The notes under the pieces: model-generated | Database searches by the model: none | What the model saw: only the letters and a program-made list of their open reading frames with translations | Told to the model about the DNA's origin: nothing | DNA from: Chara braunii | Lineage: Eukaryota > Streptophyta > Charophyceae > Charales > Characeae | Assembly: GCA_003427395.1 (NCBI GenBank) | Contig: BFEA01000010.1 | Span: forward strand, 5,039,009 to 5,082,941 | Reading direction: 5' to 3' | DNA length: 43,933 nt | In this document: piece by piece, positions 1 through 9,429 of the stretch | How positions within the stretch are numbered: position 1 is the first letter of the stretch | Layout of the letters: each line of letters begins with the position of its first letter | Translations under genes and position numbers: made by a program

Positions 1-32
1 TNNCAGGTAAGCTATCTCCGCACACTTCTATG

Positions 33-99
33 AGACTTCAGAGTCTGCCCACTCCTTCGTAGGATTGGTGAGCTACAACTTCAGAATCTGCCCAATCCT
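33..99. repeat. Imperfect 23-bp repeat pair, 44-bp spacing
   Basis: The string ACTTCAGAGTCTGCCCACTC at about 33 recurs as ACTTCAGAATCTGCCCAATC at about 77, each followed by CTT. This is a diverged two-copy tandem repeat near the ragged window start, which begins with Ns. Confidence 0.6.
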
Positions 100-257
100 T
101 ATCACTCCGGACATACTTCAGTGGCAACAATGTTGTGCAGGAAATTCAAGTCTTCATCTTGTTCACCCTTGAGCCAGGCCAGCTCATCCAACCTAGGCCA
201 TGGAGGTGTCTTGGCCTTTGCCTCAGCGGAGGGCGCAGGTCGCCCGGATGGGCTAGA

Positions 258-446
258 TCAGTGCAACAGAGAGGAGGGTGCCATCACTTCTTCGGCAAGA
301 ACCTGCAGCGGAGTGAGGATTTTGTCAACAGCGGTCTTCATCGCAGCAAGATCGTTAGGCTGCAGGACCATCATCCCCTGTAACTTAGGCTCTCTAGGGG
401 TCTTCTTCGACTTTGAAGCGACCTCCTTCTTCTTCTCGGCACCCAC
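258..446 (-). other. Open minus-strand frame of unknown origin
   Basis: A minus-strand frame stays open for about 62 codons. It begins lysine-rich (AEKKKEVASKSKKTPREPK) and continues as an amphipathic stretch (NDLAAMKTAVDKILTPLQVL) before a stop. It overlaps the left copy of the 210-bp duplication. It is not recognisable as part of the HPAT family and resembles coiled-coil fragments of retroelement gag proteins only in composition. It could be a gag remnant or chance. Confidence 0.2.
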
Positions 447-828
447 CCTGCCATCCTCTCTCGCTCTTCTCTTGCCTGCTGTTCCCTTAGCTCCCTAGCA
501 ACATTTTGTCAATATGTTTTGGCCATAAGCTGTTTTTAGCTTCCCTCCCCTCACTTCTCTTGCCACTACCTTTCAGTGTCACACAGGTCTCCCCACACCC
601 TCCTTTTGGTTTCTCTTCAACTTCGAAGCCACCTCCTTCTTCTTCTCGGCACCCACCCTGCCATCTTCTCTCACTCTTCTCTTGCCTGCTGTTCCCTTAG
701 CTCCCTAGCAACATCTTGTCGATATGTTTTGGCCATAAGCTGTTTTTAGCTTCCCTCCTCTCACTTCTCTTGCCACTACCCTTTCAGTGTCACACAGGTC
801 TTCCCACACCCTCCTTTTGGTTTCTCTA
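399..828. repeat. 210-bp tandem duplication
   Basis: The segment from about 399 to 608 is repeated at about 609 to 828 with few differences. For example, ACCTCCTTCTTCTTCTCGGC starts at 421 and again at 631, and the block with CATAAGCTGTTTTTAGCTTC appears twice. One single-base indel makes the offset 211 at the right end. The high identity suggests a young duplication. Confidence 0.9.
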
Positions 829-1499
829 AGCACAGGATTAACCACTGTCAAAGCCCTTCAAGGATAGATGCAGCGCTGACGTGGCTCTGACAAACTGCTG
901 ACATGGAACAACCAAATGCCTGACCTGGCATTGGCATGTCACGATGAGGCATTGATGACGTGTCCCATGTTTACAATTGTCCCGAGCACTGATAGGAGTT
1001 TGAGGATCATGTGGGATTCAATCAATATCCAACTCAACTTCACATCCATACATCAGGTAGGTAGTCACACATGCTTTACAGAAGACTTCACAGAACTCGA
1101 ACTTCATGATACTGATTAAGACGGAGCCCCCATGGGTGCCAAACAGCCCAGTCCAAGATGCAACAAATGGGAAACAAATGCTTCCGCTGTTGCACGAGAC
1201 AACAAGGAGCTATGGCTGCACCCTATCTTGCCATCACTTGCTAAGGAACAAATGCTTCCCTGCTTGCTGGAGCAACATGCCAAAAAAAAAAGGGCCGTCT
1301 GACCTGCTGATGTTTTGTTAGAATGTGATTCCTACCCATGCCTAAGATACCTTCCTAAGTTCCTATCCATCTACCAACAACTGTGCCTGGGTTCGAAACC
1401 TGGCAGCAGCATCTAAACCTATAAAGAAAGTTACAATAAGAGATACTCAAGGGCCTGGGCTCACATCCCAAGGCCAGCAATAGATAATGTGCATGGAAC

Positions 1500-1565
1500 A
1501 TCAGCCCGCTCTTGGGCTGTGACCCCTGAAATTTTGAAATATCAGCCCGTTCTTGGGCCGTGACC
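1500..1565. repeat. Paired 25-bp repeats, each a small stem-loop
   Basis: ATCAGCCCGCTCTTGGGCTG at 1500 and ATCAGCCCGTTCTTGGGCCG at 1541 are direct repeats 41 bp apart, each followed by TGACC. Each copy is itself an inverted repeat (CAGCCC...GGGCTG). The surrounding 830-1600 region shows no other supported gene. Confidence 0.6.
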
Positions 1566-1604
1566 AACAAGGATAAGGAGTATTAAGGAGCCCTGGGGAC
1601 GTAG

Positions 1605-1812
1605 TTTTTTTTTTTTTTTTTTTAACAAAAAACAGGCCCTTATGGTCCTGGCTCCATTTCTATTCTGGGGAGCATCAGTCCGGTTCCTATTCCACCGGCA
1701 AGTCAGAATAAAAGGATACATCATAAGTACTCACCCACGCTTCCTTCCGTCCGGCCGAAGGACCCCTGACCAGCATTGATTGCTCAAGCATCATGGAGGA
1801 TTAACTGTCAGC
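1605..1812 (-). mobile_element. Retroposon family D, copy 1, with A-tail
   Basis: On the minus strand this segment runs from about 1812 to a terminal A-run, seen as T at 1605-1623 on the plus strand. It is similar over its whole length to 42585-42775 on the plus strand. Shared blocks include GCAATCAATGCTGGTCAGGG, CTTCGGCC, GGAAGGAAGCGTGG, CTTGCC, ACTGATGCTCCCC and GACCATAAGG, in the same order. Two dispersed copies, one with a long A-tail, indicate a SINE or a 5'-truncated LINE 3' end. No coding capacity is visible and no target-site duplication was identified. Confidence 0.7.
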
Positions 1813-1995
1813 TTGCCCTGCTTCATCCTTTCCTCTCAGGTTTACTGTGAAAACCTGTCGTATAAAGCCTGACTAGCGAGAAAGGTCCTAGAAGCTGCCA
1901 AAGCTGCCAATTTTGTGTAAACTATAAATCCCTCATGTGAGCCACATGAAAAGTCTGCTATTCTGAACCCTGTTTGCCCTAATTCTGACCAAAAA

Positions 1996-2010
1996 CTAAA
2001 CCCTAAACCC
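1996..2010 (+). repeat. Short plant telomere-type motif
   Basis: CTAAACCCTAAACCC holds two units of the plant-type telomere repeat (CCCTAAA). It may be a telo-box-like promoter element or an interstitial telomeric scar. No promoter context is evident. Confidence 0.4.
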
Positions 2011-2301
2011 TCGACTGTAGGTTCTCTCCTCCCTCTGTCCTAAACTTTCGTTTCTCCCCTAATGTCATCTTCCAAACACATAACCTATATTCGTTGTTTT
2101 TATTATTTGGTTCATGTGTTCGATTATCACAAGCTCCTGATCTTTCTTCTGTGATTTTCTCCTTCTTCTTTCCTCTACTTGGCTACATCTCACCTATGTT
2201 CAGTGGTGCTTCATGTATTAGCTTGTTTTATGATTCTTCGGGGAAAGTGACAAAGAAGAAAATGAACTATCAGGATGACTTCTGGGTCCGTTGTTCCTTA
2301 C

Positions 2302-2391
2302 CGTGTGCATGAGGTCCATCAATTCATCGTCAGATGATCGGTGAAGAATGCGAGTAAAACGCCGCATGTCACTGTTGTTAAGTGAGGCAAC
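2302..2391 (-). CDS. Internal exon of HPAT-like glycosyltransferase
   Basis: This is a 90-bp, 30-codon exon read on the minus strand. It is bounded by a good acceptor (a T-rich stretch, then TTTGCAG, before 2391) and a good donor (GTAAGG after 2302). The peptide contains SDMRRFTRILHR followed by DDELMDLMHT. This matches the conserved block of hydroxyproline O-arabinosyltransferases, where an S-x-M-G-G-F-T-R-I-L-H segment is followed by a D-x-L-M-D-E-I-P segment. The family transfers arabinose to hydroxyproline on cell-wall proteins and secreted peptides in the Golgi; that function is family knowledge. Both ends are phase 0, and the upstream exon at 43149-43526 ends in the residues that precede this block in the family. 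The usual GG is RR here. No next exon was found to the left, so the following intron exceeds 2.3 kb. Confidence 0.75.
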
Positions 2392-3158
2392 CTGCAAAGC
2401 TCATTGATTAAAAACAGCAGATGGATGAGCAGAAAGATGTTCATATCAATGTCTGATAACCATCAGCCTTTCAAGCTTGCAACATAAGATCATGGCAACT
2501 GGCAAACATCAGGGCTTCCACCATGCAAGGGCTTAACAAAATTGCCGAACCACAGCTTTCATCTGTCCACTGTCCAGTGAAAATGGAAATTGTCCAAGTG
2601 TGTTGTGGCAGTATGGCCACAACGAAGTTGGTTTTGTTGCATTATGAGAAGTATCACACAACAGGAACACGATTGCGGATGCGCCATCGGTTAGCGCAAT
2701 TTTGCAGCACTATTTTTCTACGTCCCGCCGTCGCGCATAGCATTGCCGTGGAGCCAGCACCCAGCCCTCCACGCGTCCATGCGGGGTGCCCCATCACGTG
2801 CGGAAGTGGCGCTGTATGGCGTCTAGGTAGGAGTCGCTTTAGCTGCGTAAAGAAGCGTGAGAGAACCTTATCGAGCCGTTCATCTCAAGCGAGAAGGGAA
2901 GAGGACTCGAGATCTCGTTCCATCGAAGAGGAGAGAAAGGAACTATCAAGCCGTCCATCTCTACGAACAAAAGGTGGGATTGCTCCCACAGGATTTCTGA
3001 TCCTCTACGTATGCTCTACGAGTCGACGAGAAGACTTGGAGAGGACAAAAGGGAACTGGGCGAAGGAGCAGAATCTTCGAGTGTCTCACATAGCCACCGA
3101 CCTTACTCGCCTTTCCAATTACGAAAAAGGCACATTACAGCCCCACCGAATCTCTATA
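2392..3158. other. Intron segment left of the LINE; no gene recognised
   Basis: This interval lies between the HPAT exon and the first recognisable LINE endonuclease residues. A plus-strand frame is open from 2523 and runs into the endonuclease. Its first 210 residues are arginine/serine-rich and do not resemble an endonuclease N-terminus, so it is likely unrelated upstream sequence or a rearranged LINE 5' region. The true LINE 5' end could not be located. Confidence 0.4.
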
Positions 3159-3686
3159 CTCCTCCACCGAAATCTGCAAGGGGCCATTTTGGATGCGGAA
3201 ACAGACCTGTGGGGGAAATGGACCTGGGTAAGACTGCGTGCAGGACAGAAAGAGTGGGTGATTACGACAGTGTACGCGCCCTCAGAACCGGCCTGAAGAT
3301 CAGATTTCTTTATGAACCTTCAAAGGATAGTCCCGCAAACGGAGAACTTGGTTACGTTGGGGGACTGGAACCTGTCTATGGACGAGGCTTTGTGCATAAA
3401 CTCCCGCTCAGCAGGGAGAAGGGATACCGCAGCTTTGCTGGATTTGGTTCAAGAGAGGGATCTGTCTGACCCTTTTCGCTCTTTGAACCCAGAGGACCCA
3501 GGGTATACCTGGTTTTCAAGCATTCGGAGGGAGGGGGATGCTAGGGGGATGGTGAAGCGCAGGCTAGACTACTGCCTGGTGGGTAGGGGATTAATACAGT
3601 CGGCCACACAGGTCCGACAGATGTCACATCCTCTGTCTGATCATAAACCAGTAGTGGCAGACATAGTACTGACAGGGGCAGTATAA
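3159..3686 (+). pseudogene. LINE endonuclease domain, C-terminal half
   Basis: Two stretches in one frame, separated by a TGA at about 3294, carry the motifs of the LINE endonuclease/exonuclease/phosphatase fold: TVYAPSE, then GDWN (usually GDFN), YTW, RLDYCLV and finally SDHKPV. These residues bind metal and cut the target DNA for target-primed reverse transcription (family knowledge). The N-terminal motifs, including the catalytic Glu, were not found upstream, so this domain cannot be functional as read. The next coding stretch is in a different frame. Confidence 0.75.
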
Positions 3687-3721
3687 AGAGGGGAAATGCG
3701 CACAACCTAGAGGATCCGGGG

Positions 3722-4294
3722 TTGAGAAGATGGGTACAAGGTCATATGGCGTATTGGCAGGTGGTCAGACCATCATTCCCTTCCACGGCAGAATGGTTAG
3801 ACGGTGGTCTAGCCATAATCTCCGGAGTATTGAATGTTAGTTCCAGGATTCTGGCACAGGAGCGGAATAAGGAGGAGGATCAGTGTAGGAGAAGGGTGGA
3901 GGAGGCAGAAAGAAGAATGCAACTGCACCTGATCTAGGAGTTGGCCTGGGCCAAAGAGAGGGAATGCAGGTTAGCAGAGTGGGACAAGTTGCAGATCGAG
4001 AAACAACACAGATGGGAAGAGACGTTGAAGATTAAGGGCATTCTGGCTCAGGACAGGATGGCAAAAGAGACGTTTCGTAGGCTGCTGCCGAGCACTTCCT
4101 TCCATCAAGTGGCACAGTTGAACCACCCGTTCGATCAAGCTGCTCAGCAGGCGACCTCTAATGAGGACTTGCTAGAGTACGCCAAACTGTGTTACTCAGA
4201 TATCCTCACATCCAGGAGGATCCAAGACACAGTGATTCTGATCTGTCGCAGGACTTGGACATGTGGGAGGACACTGCAGTCCAGCTGGAGGTGA
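3722..4294 (+). pseudogene. LINE linker between endonuclease and RT
   Basis: This plus-strand frame is interrupted by one TAG at about 3935. It encodes a charged, helix-rich linker (for example ERNKEEDQCRRRVEEAERRM) typical of the spacer between endonuclease and RT in LINEs. A frameshift near 4190-4290 passes the reading to the RT frame. No domain name can be given. Confidence 0.5.
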
Positions 4295-4312
4295 CAGACA
4301 GACTGTTACTAG

Positions 4313-5681
4313 ACAGACCAGTTACGGGTGAGGAATTGAAGCAAACCTTGAAAGTGATGGCTTCTGGAAAGTGCCCAGGTAGGGATGGCCTTACAGTGGA
4401 ATTCTACCGAACGTGCTGGGAAGCGTTAGGCCCCCCTCTAGTAGAAGTATTTAATGAGGTTTTGCAGGAGGGTAAGCTGCGGGAGGCCATGACACATGGA
4501 GTTATCTCGATCATGTTCAAAAAAGGGGACAAGGCGAACATAAGGAATTATCGCCCTATCTCAGTCCTCAACGTGAGTTATAAGATTCTGGCCAAAACGT
4601 TGGCCCTACGGTTGGGTAGAGTCCTCCCCAAGTTGGTGGAGAGAGACCAAGGTGCTTTTGTTCAAGGCCATTCGATCTTTGTCAATATCCTCACAGCAAT
4701 TGAGAGCATTGAGGTCATCCAGACTGAAGAGTTGGAGGGTGCAGTGTTATTGCTGGACATGGAGAAAGCCTACGACAGAGTAGGCTGGTCATTTGTATTA
4801 ACGACAATGAGGAGATTGGGTTTTGGCCAGGGGTTCTGCAAATGGGTTATTGCCATGTATACGTGGGCCACTTCAGCAGTCCAGGTCAACGACCACCTCT
4901 CAAGTACGTTCCAGCTGACAAGGTCTCTCCGCCAGGGCTGCCCCCTGGCCCCTCTGCTGTTGTGCTACAATTAGAAGTACCTTTGAACCAGATCCGTAAT
5001 CATCCGCGAGGCCTACCACTAGTAGACAACAAGCAGTGCAGAACTAAGGCTCTAGCAGACGATCTGTTCTTGATCTCTGCCAACACGGTGGAGTCATTAG
5101 GGGCAGTAAAGGAAGTTTTGGCTGAATATTCATTAGCTTTAGCAAACTGGAACAAGTCCACCTATTTGCTGCTAGAGGGACATAGACTCCAGGTGGAGTG
5201 GGGGATGCAGAGGGTAGATCCAGAGACCGGGGAGCGCTTGTTGGGGGTAATGGTGAGTACGCAGTTGATGAGTATTCCACAAGGGGCTATCATACAACAA
5301 AGAGACTTGGCCAGACTGAAGGTATGGGGCGTTGCTTGGCATTTGTCTATGTATGGGAGGGCCTTGGCTATTAACGTAGCGTTGTTTTCCCTCATCTGGT
5401 TTGTAGGCTCAGTCAGAGAACTGGCTTCTGCAGTGATGAGGGAGATTCGGAGATTAGCAATGAAGTTTCTTTGGAAGCCGCGAGCTACAACAGAGGAAGG
5501 ATTTATGACGAAGGTCACTTGGGAACTCATAACATACCCCAAGGAGCAAGGAGGACTGGGACTGATGGACCCTCAGCAGATGAACCAAGCTCAGCTACTG
5601 GAATGGCTGGCAGAAGTGGCGATGGCGGAAATAAAAGAAGACTGGATCCTACTGGCAGAGAGAATTTTAATGATGGAATGA
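4313..5681 (+). pseudogene. LINE reverse transcriptase, frameshifted
   Basis: RT motifs appear in order: GKCPGRDGL, NYRPISVLNVSYKILAK near 4545, motif A LLLDMEKAYDRV near 4747, motif B RQGCPLAP near 4932, and motif C as ADDLF near 5055 (usually YADD). A frameshift near 4970 separates motif B from motif C. The connection domain follows with KVTW...GGLGLMDP near 5510. All three catalytic Asp residues are present but not in one frame, so this copy is dead. The family copies LINE RNA at the cut target site. Confidence 0.85.
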
Positions 5682-5684
5682 CAT

Positions 5685-6401
5685 TTGAGCAGACCAGGGG
5701 ATGTTTGGCTGTGCTTCTTCGTGAGGTCATTTGTGAAAAAGAAATTGCGTTTGGAGTTTTGGGACACAGTTCGGAGAGCATGGCTTCAACATCCGCCGGA
5801 AACACAAACATCTCCAAATACAAAGGAAGAAATTCTCCGACAGTGTCTATTTGAGAACCAGTTCATAAGGGATGAGGAAGGAACCCCCCTCTTGGCAGAC
5901 TCGTCTCCGGGCTCGTTTGGTGAAGCTTGGATACGTAGGGGAGTAACCAAAATCGTGGACCTCTGGTTGGATCTGCTGGGCAATTGAAAACCTTTCAGTG
6001 AAATCCATCTGTTGCTCCAAGGCCTATGGCATTCAAAAGAACATTGCCAGAAGGTCCTCCAAGCAATCCCCGAGGGTTGGAAGCATCTACTAGGTCCAGA
6101 GGGGACGGACCCACTAGGCACATGGTACGTCCCCCCACTGGTGGGTGGAAGGGAGGAACTCTGGGAGCTGCAAGGTCTGACACACAGTGGCTTTAGGGAG
6201 GTTCATAGGTGGTCGGTGTCGGAGCAGCCGCCGAGTGTGGTACCTGCAGAAGTGGAAATAATCAGGCAGTGGTCTAACCCAACTCAGGTAAGAGTGATTC
6301 ATAAGTTGGACCTGAGAGGGAGACGGGTGTCCACAATCTGGGTGGGGAAAGTACCGCTTCGTGAACTGGCAATAGATCCAATAGCCTGGAGGTGGAGCTG
6401 A
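5685..6401 (+). pseudogene. LINE C-terminal spacer
   Basis: Two same-frame stretches (5685-5987 and 6012-6401) follow the RT. They are rich in Trp and charged residues and end before the zf-RVT domain, as in plant LINE ORF2 proteins. A stop near 5985 and the later change to another frame show decay. No catalytic motif is present. Confidence 0.5.
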
Positions 6402-6432
6402 ACGGAGAGGGAGATCCCCGGCGGGAGTAGCG

Positions 6433-7092
6433 ATGGCCAGGTGGAGTGCTGTGCTAATGGAGGACCTACAAGGGAGGGAAGCAGACTTTCTGAAGTTATG
6501 GAAAGTTCTCCTTCATCTGTCGGACCTCAAGCAGGCTAGTCTGTTATGGATGCTATCTCTGCAGGTGAACCCCTCAGCGGTTTGGCTCTGCAGCAGAGGC
6601 ATGGAGACCGCCTTGAAGTGCTCACGTTGTACCTGGCCTTTTGAATCCACCAAACATCTTTGGTGGGATTGCCCGGCGTCGAGAAGAATTTGGAGATGGT
6701 GGGAGGATCACTGGAGAAAGATAGGGGGCGAGGGAACTGATTGGGATAAGAGGTGGGTCCTACTAGGTTTTGTGGGGAAAGAACAGACTGGGCGGAAAGG
6801 CTGGGCGTACATGGCCCATGTGGCCAGGGCAGTGATTTGCTCAGTTATTTGGGCGGACAGGAACAGGTCCAGGTTTGATCGGCGCCCATTTTCAGACGTG
6901 GAAATTAAAGTCAGCATTAAGAGAGGCCTGAGGAGAGCCATTCAAGCAGACTGGCGCAGAAAAGACAAGTGTGGGAAAGGCCCAAGAAGCAAACTTTGGT
7001 GGTTTCTGAGATCATGGGCAAAGGGTAACCAATTGGCTGGGGTGCATACATCCAAGGGCCTGGTGATCTCGAAGTGGCTGAACTCTGATTAG
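6433..7092 (+). pseudogene. LINE zf-RVT zinc-binding domain
   Basis: This 219-codon frame contains C-x2-C-x8-H-x4-C (CSRC...H-LWWDC, residues about 63-80). It is flanked by Trp-rich sequence (RRIWRWWEDHW) typical of the zf-RVT domain at the C-terminus of plant LINE ORF2 proteins. The domain is thought to bind template RNA. The stop TAG at about 7090 is followed by a 3' untranslated region. The frame differs from the preceding piece, so a frameshift lies near 6400. Confidence 0.75.
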
Positions 7093-7565
7093 ATTGGGGT
7101 AGGGTAGGGGATTAGGTAAGGGAGTAGAGTAGAGAAAGGTTCTTGAGTTAGGGGACCCGGGTATCTCGGTCAGTAGGGAGGAGGTTAGAGAGTGCCATGA
7201 ACTTAACCAGATCACTCGGTTTGTAGGGCCGCAGTGGGCCACGTAGGAGAGTGATGAGGAATAAGGAACGTAGGTTCCACCTGGGTCGTGTAGGCCAGGT
7301 CGTCGTTTTAGAGGGTTTTTTGGGTTGGGAAGAGGAGAATTAGGAGAAGTATATTGTATAAGGGGAATTGAGGCAATTAGAACAGTGGAAGTTGGAAGAA
7401 GAGTGATATGAAAGATAAGGAGATCAGGTGAAAGGTGGGTCCTCAGTTCGGCTGGGATCGTAAGCTAAATTGGCTGAAGCTGCCAGGATAAACCCGGGTG
7501 GAATTGTGAGGTCCCCGGCCCCTTTTCGGTTGCCCGGCCCCTTTTCGGTTGATATAATATATGTC

Positions 7566-7600
<35 letters not shown>
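7093..7600 (+). mobile_element. LINE 3' end: tandem 19-mer and poly-A
   Basis: After the zf-RVT stop comes a G-rich, purine-rich 3' region. It holds a perfect tandem pair of CCCGGCCCCTTTTCGGTTG at 7514-7532 and 7533-7551, a TATAATATATG stretch, and 32 As at 7569-7600. The long pure A-run marks the 3' end of the retrotransposon. Confidence 0.8.
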
Positions 7601-7603
<3 letters not shown>

Positions 7604-8137
7604 CTCTACAAGTCCTCTATGTGTCACTGAAGCACTGGCACATGGGGGCCACGGGGAAAGGCGATAAGTACCGAATAACTGAATCTGACACAAGGCAAGA
7701 CGACAAAACGACAAGACGACAAGACCTAATAGAGGAAAGAGCGAGAACGACGACGATTGCAACTGTGTTCGACACCACATGCTCCTAAAGGTACTTGACC
7801 ACGATAGAGCCTAAAGAAGACTCGAGCTGGGAACCACCAAATCGAAGTGAGATGAAACTTACAGCCCCTCCCTAGACTGACCATCCATAGCCCTAACCAC
7901 CGATCCGCCTCTAAGCCGCCCTCATATGCGGTCCCACTTTCCCGCTTCCTCATTTCATGTAACTCCCCCCTATTCTAGCTCGTCCCACGAAAGTTCATCC
8001 CTCACCCTGCAGTATTTTCCCCCCGCTTATATCGCCTCTACTTGTTTCCCCCCGCTTATATCGCCTCCATATCCTGGCCATACCCTTTTCCCAAGCCCCC
8101 GAAATCTACTATCTCTCTACTTCCCTTACCACGCCTC
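7601..8137. other. No gene; 29-bp duplication
   Basis: This is C-rich unique sequence with no supported coding frame. TTCCCCCCGCTTATATCGCC occurs at 8017 and again at 8046. Nothing else is recognisable here. Confidence 0.5.
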
Positions 8138-8215
8138 TTTTTTTTTTTTTTTTGAGACAAAAACTCTGATCTATTCGTAGGGAGCAGCATGTGCTGAGAA
8201 CCGAGCTCAGCCTGA
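8138..8215 (-). mobile_element. Retroposon family A-tail, copy 1
   Basis: A T-run (8138-8153) is followed by GA-ACAAA, CTATTCG, GGGAGCAGCA, GTGCTG and GAAC-CAG blocks. These are shared in the same order with 29525-29610 and, reverse-complemented, with 36578-36671. Read on the minus strand it ends in an A-tail, so it is a 5'-truncated or short retroposon. The 36.6-kb copy is the 3' end of a 3.5-kb insertion. Confidence 0.7.
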
Positions 8216-8339
8216 TGCATGCTCATCTGAAGATGAGCGGTGCAGCTGTCCAAGGAGCACCAGTGTGATGAACAGGACTCGAAACAAAACGAGATAATGC
8301 AGTGTAGCGCAGCCGAAAACTCAAAGATATGACCTGACA

Positions 8340-8606
8340 CATCAGATCCAGACTTGACTCACACAATCATCATCACACACGTCACACAGCAAGGAGGGAA
8401 ATCATACACAGAAGAGAATCCCTCCTTGCGCACACACATGGGGAGAAACCACAGATGATGAAGGGGGAGGAGAGACGAAGATGGAGAGGGGAAATAGAAC
8501 AAGAGTAGAACTCGTAGACATCCAAGAAATAGTCTCCCCGTCAACTGTCCAACCAATGTCTGTCCTCAAAAATGTTGAATCAGATCCTGGGCTCCATGGC
8601 CCAAAA
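8340..8606 (-). mobile_element. Ty3 5' leader remnant left of the left LTR
   Basis: This interval resembles 11490-11755, the leader next to the right-hand LTR. Both have a GAAGA/GGGGA purine block, TCCTC(TT)CAAAAATG-like sequence, then GG(A/C)TCCA/GGAGCC and an (A)n-GTCAC junction. On the minus strand it would be the primer-binding-site side of a further Ty3 unit whose body is missing, replaced by the retroposon at 8.1 kb. The similarity is by eye and diverged. Confidence 0.45.
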
Positions 8607-9415
8607 TAGTCACTCCCTGAAATTTCTCTCTGTCTCTCTGAAGAGGAAGAAAAAAAGAGGGAGGAGGAGGAGAAGAAGAAGAACAGTGGCTATGGAGGAC
8701 GGAGAAGAAGAAGAAGAAGAAGAATTCTCCTCTCTCATGCGCTCCAGCGAAGGTGACGACTCCCGATGCAGGTCGTTGCTGAAGGCCGGTCCCATGACAG
8801 GTATGAAGTCCGAGCTATGGCGCCCAGGTAAGTCTCTCTCTCCCTCGTGGACATGGCCTCTACCAAACCTCTCCACTCCAGCCTACTCCTCTAATCCTCC
8901 AGCGCTGCTCTATAGCAGCTCTCCCCAAACTGGCGCTGCTCCAGCGGCCTGACGCCCAAAGGAGGATCCAGCCCGAATGTCCTCAGAGTGGAGGGCTGGC
9001 CCAGCTATATACCGCTGGGCCTGGCTGAGCAGTCCTCGGTCTGTGATCAGGACCATCGGATCTGATGTCCGATCGATGGTCCTGATCGCAGGCCCCAGTC
9101 CTGGTCCTACGATCCTGGTCATAAAGGGCCTGCCTGGGTCCCTACCGGACGTCCAGGCAATCCTGCTGATGCAGCAGGGTCCTCAGGACTGGGCCAGGCA
9201 CAAACCTGGTCCAGTCCCACATACGGACAAACCTGAACCTGGCCTACAATGACCGAAACTGAATCAGGCAGCAAAAATAATAAATGCTGGGGGCCTGGCC
9301 TGGAATATGACCATGGGCCTCCAGGTCGCTCACCAAAAATGGGTGCACGACCTGGGGGCCTGGAACAACCACCGGGCCCCAAAACAGGGTCCGTGTAGCA
9401 GCCTCAGCATGCTAA
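8607..9415 (-). mobile_element. Left LTR of the Ty3 array
   Basis: The right border is ATGCTAA at 9415, followed by a polypyrimidine block (a polypurine tract on the minus strand). The left border is TAGTCAC at about 8607, a degenerate form of TGTCAC. It shares blocks with 11756-12734: a CT-rich start, a GAAGAAGAAGAA tract, a CTCTC-ATGC stretch and CAGGCC/GGGCCT-rich sequence near the end. A TATATA-like motif (GGTATATAGCT on the minus strand, near 9003-9013) could be its promoter. Length is about 809 bp. Confidence 0.6.
9044..9087. repeat. Near-perfect palindrome inside the LTR
   Basis: GATCAGGACCATCG at 9044-9057 is matched by its exact reverse complement CGATGGTCCTGATC at 9074-9087, around a 16-base centre that also has an inner inverted repeat. 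It could form a strong hairpin in LTR RNA. Confidence 0.85.
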
Positions 9416-9428
9416 CCCCCCCCTCCTT
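9416..9428 (-). promoter_or_regulatory. Polypurine tract of the deleted Ty3 unit
   Basis: The plus-strand run of eight Cs followed by TCCTT reads AAGGAGGGGGGGG on the minus strand. It sits immediately before the LTR that begins on that strand at 9415, where a polypurine tract primes plus-strand synthesis. Confidence 0.6.
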
Positions 9429-9429
9429 G

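Larger units (their letters stand above)
3159..7600 (+). mobile_element. Degenerate LINE (non-LTR retrotransposon)
   Basis: In order on the plus strand the segment shows the C-terminal half of an apurinic-type endonuclease, a linker, a reverse transcriptase, a long C-terminal region with a zf-RVT zinc-binding motif, a non-coding 3' end, and 32 As at 7569-7600. This order is typical of plant L1-like LINEs. The N-terminal endonuclease motifs and any ORF1 are missing, so the copy is 5'-truncated or rearranged. At least three frame changes and several stops break the ORF. No target-site duplication was identified next to the A-tail. Confidence 0.85.

Noticed and set aside
1384-1406. B-box-like CCTGGGTTCGAAACCTGG suggesting a tRNA or SINE
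   Set aside because: No A-box at the right distance, the stem needs two wobble pairs, and no A-tail follows in the same orientation.
1-2301. Search for the next HPAT catalytic exon
   Set aside because: No minus-strand segment resembling the following family motifs with splice borders was found here.
2094-2312. Plus-strand hydrophobic frame of 72 codons
   Set aside because: It overlaps the minus-strand HPAT splice donor and exon, which is better supported.
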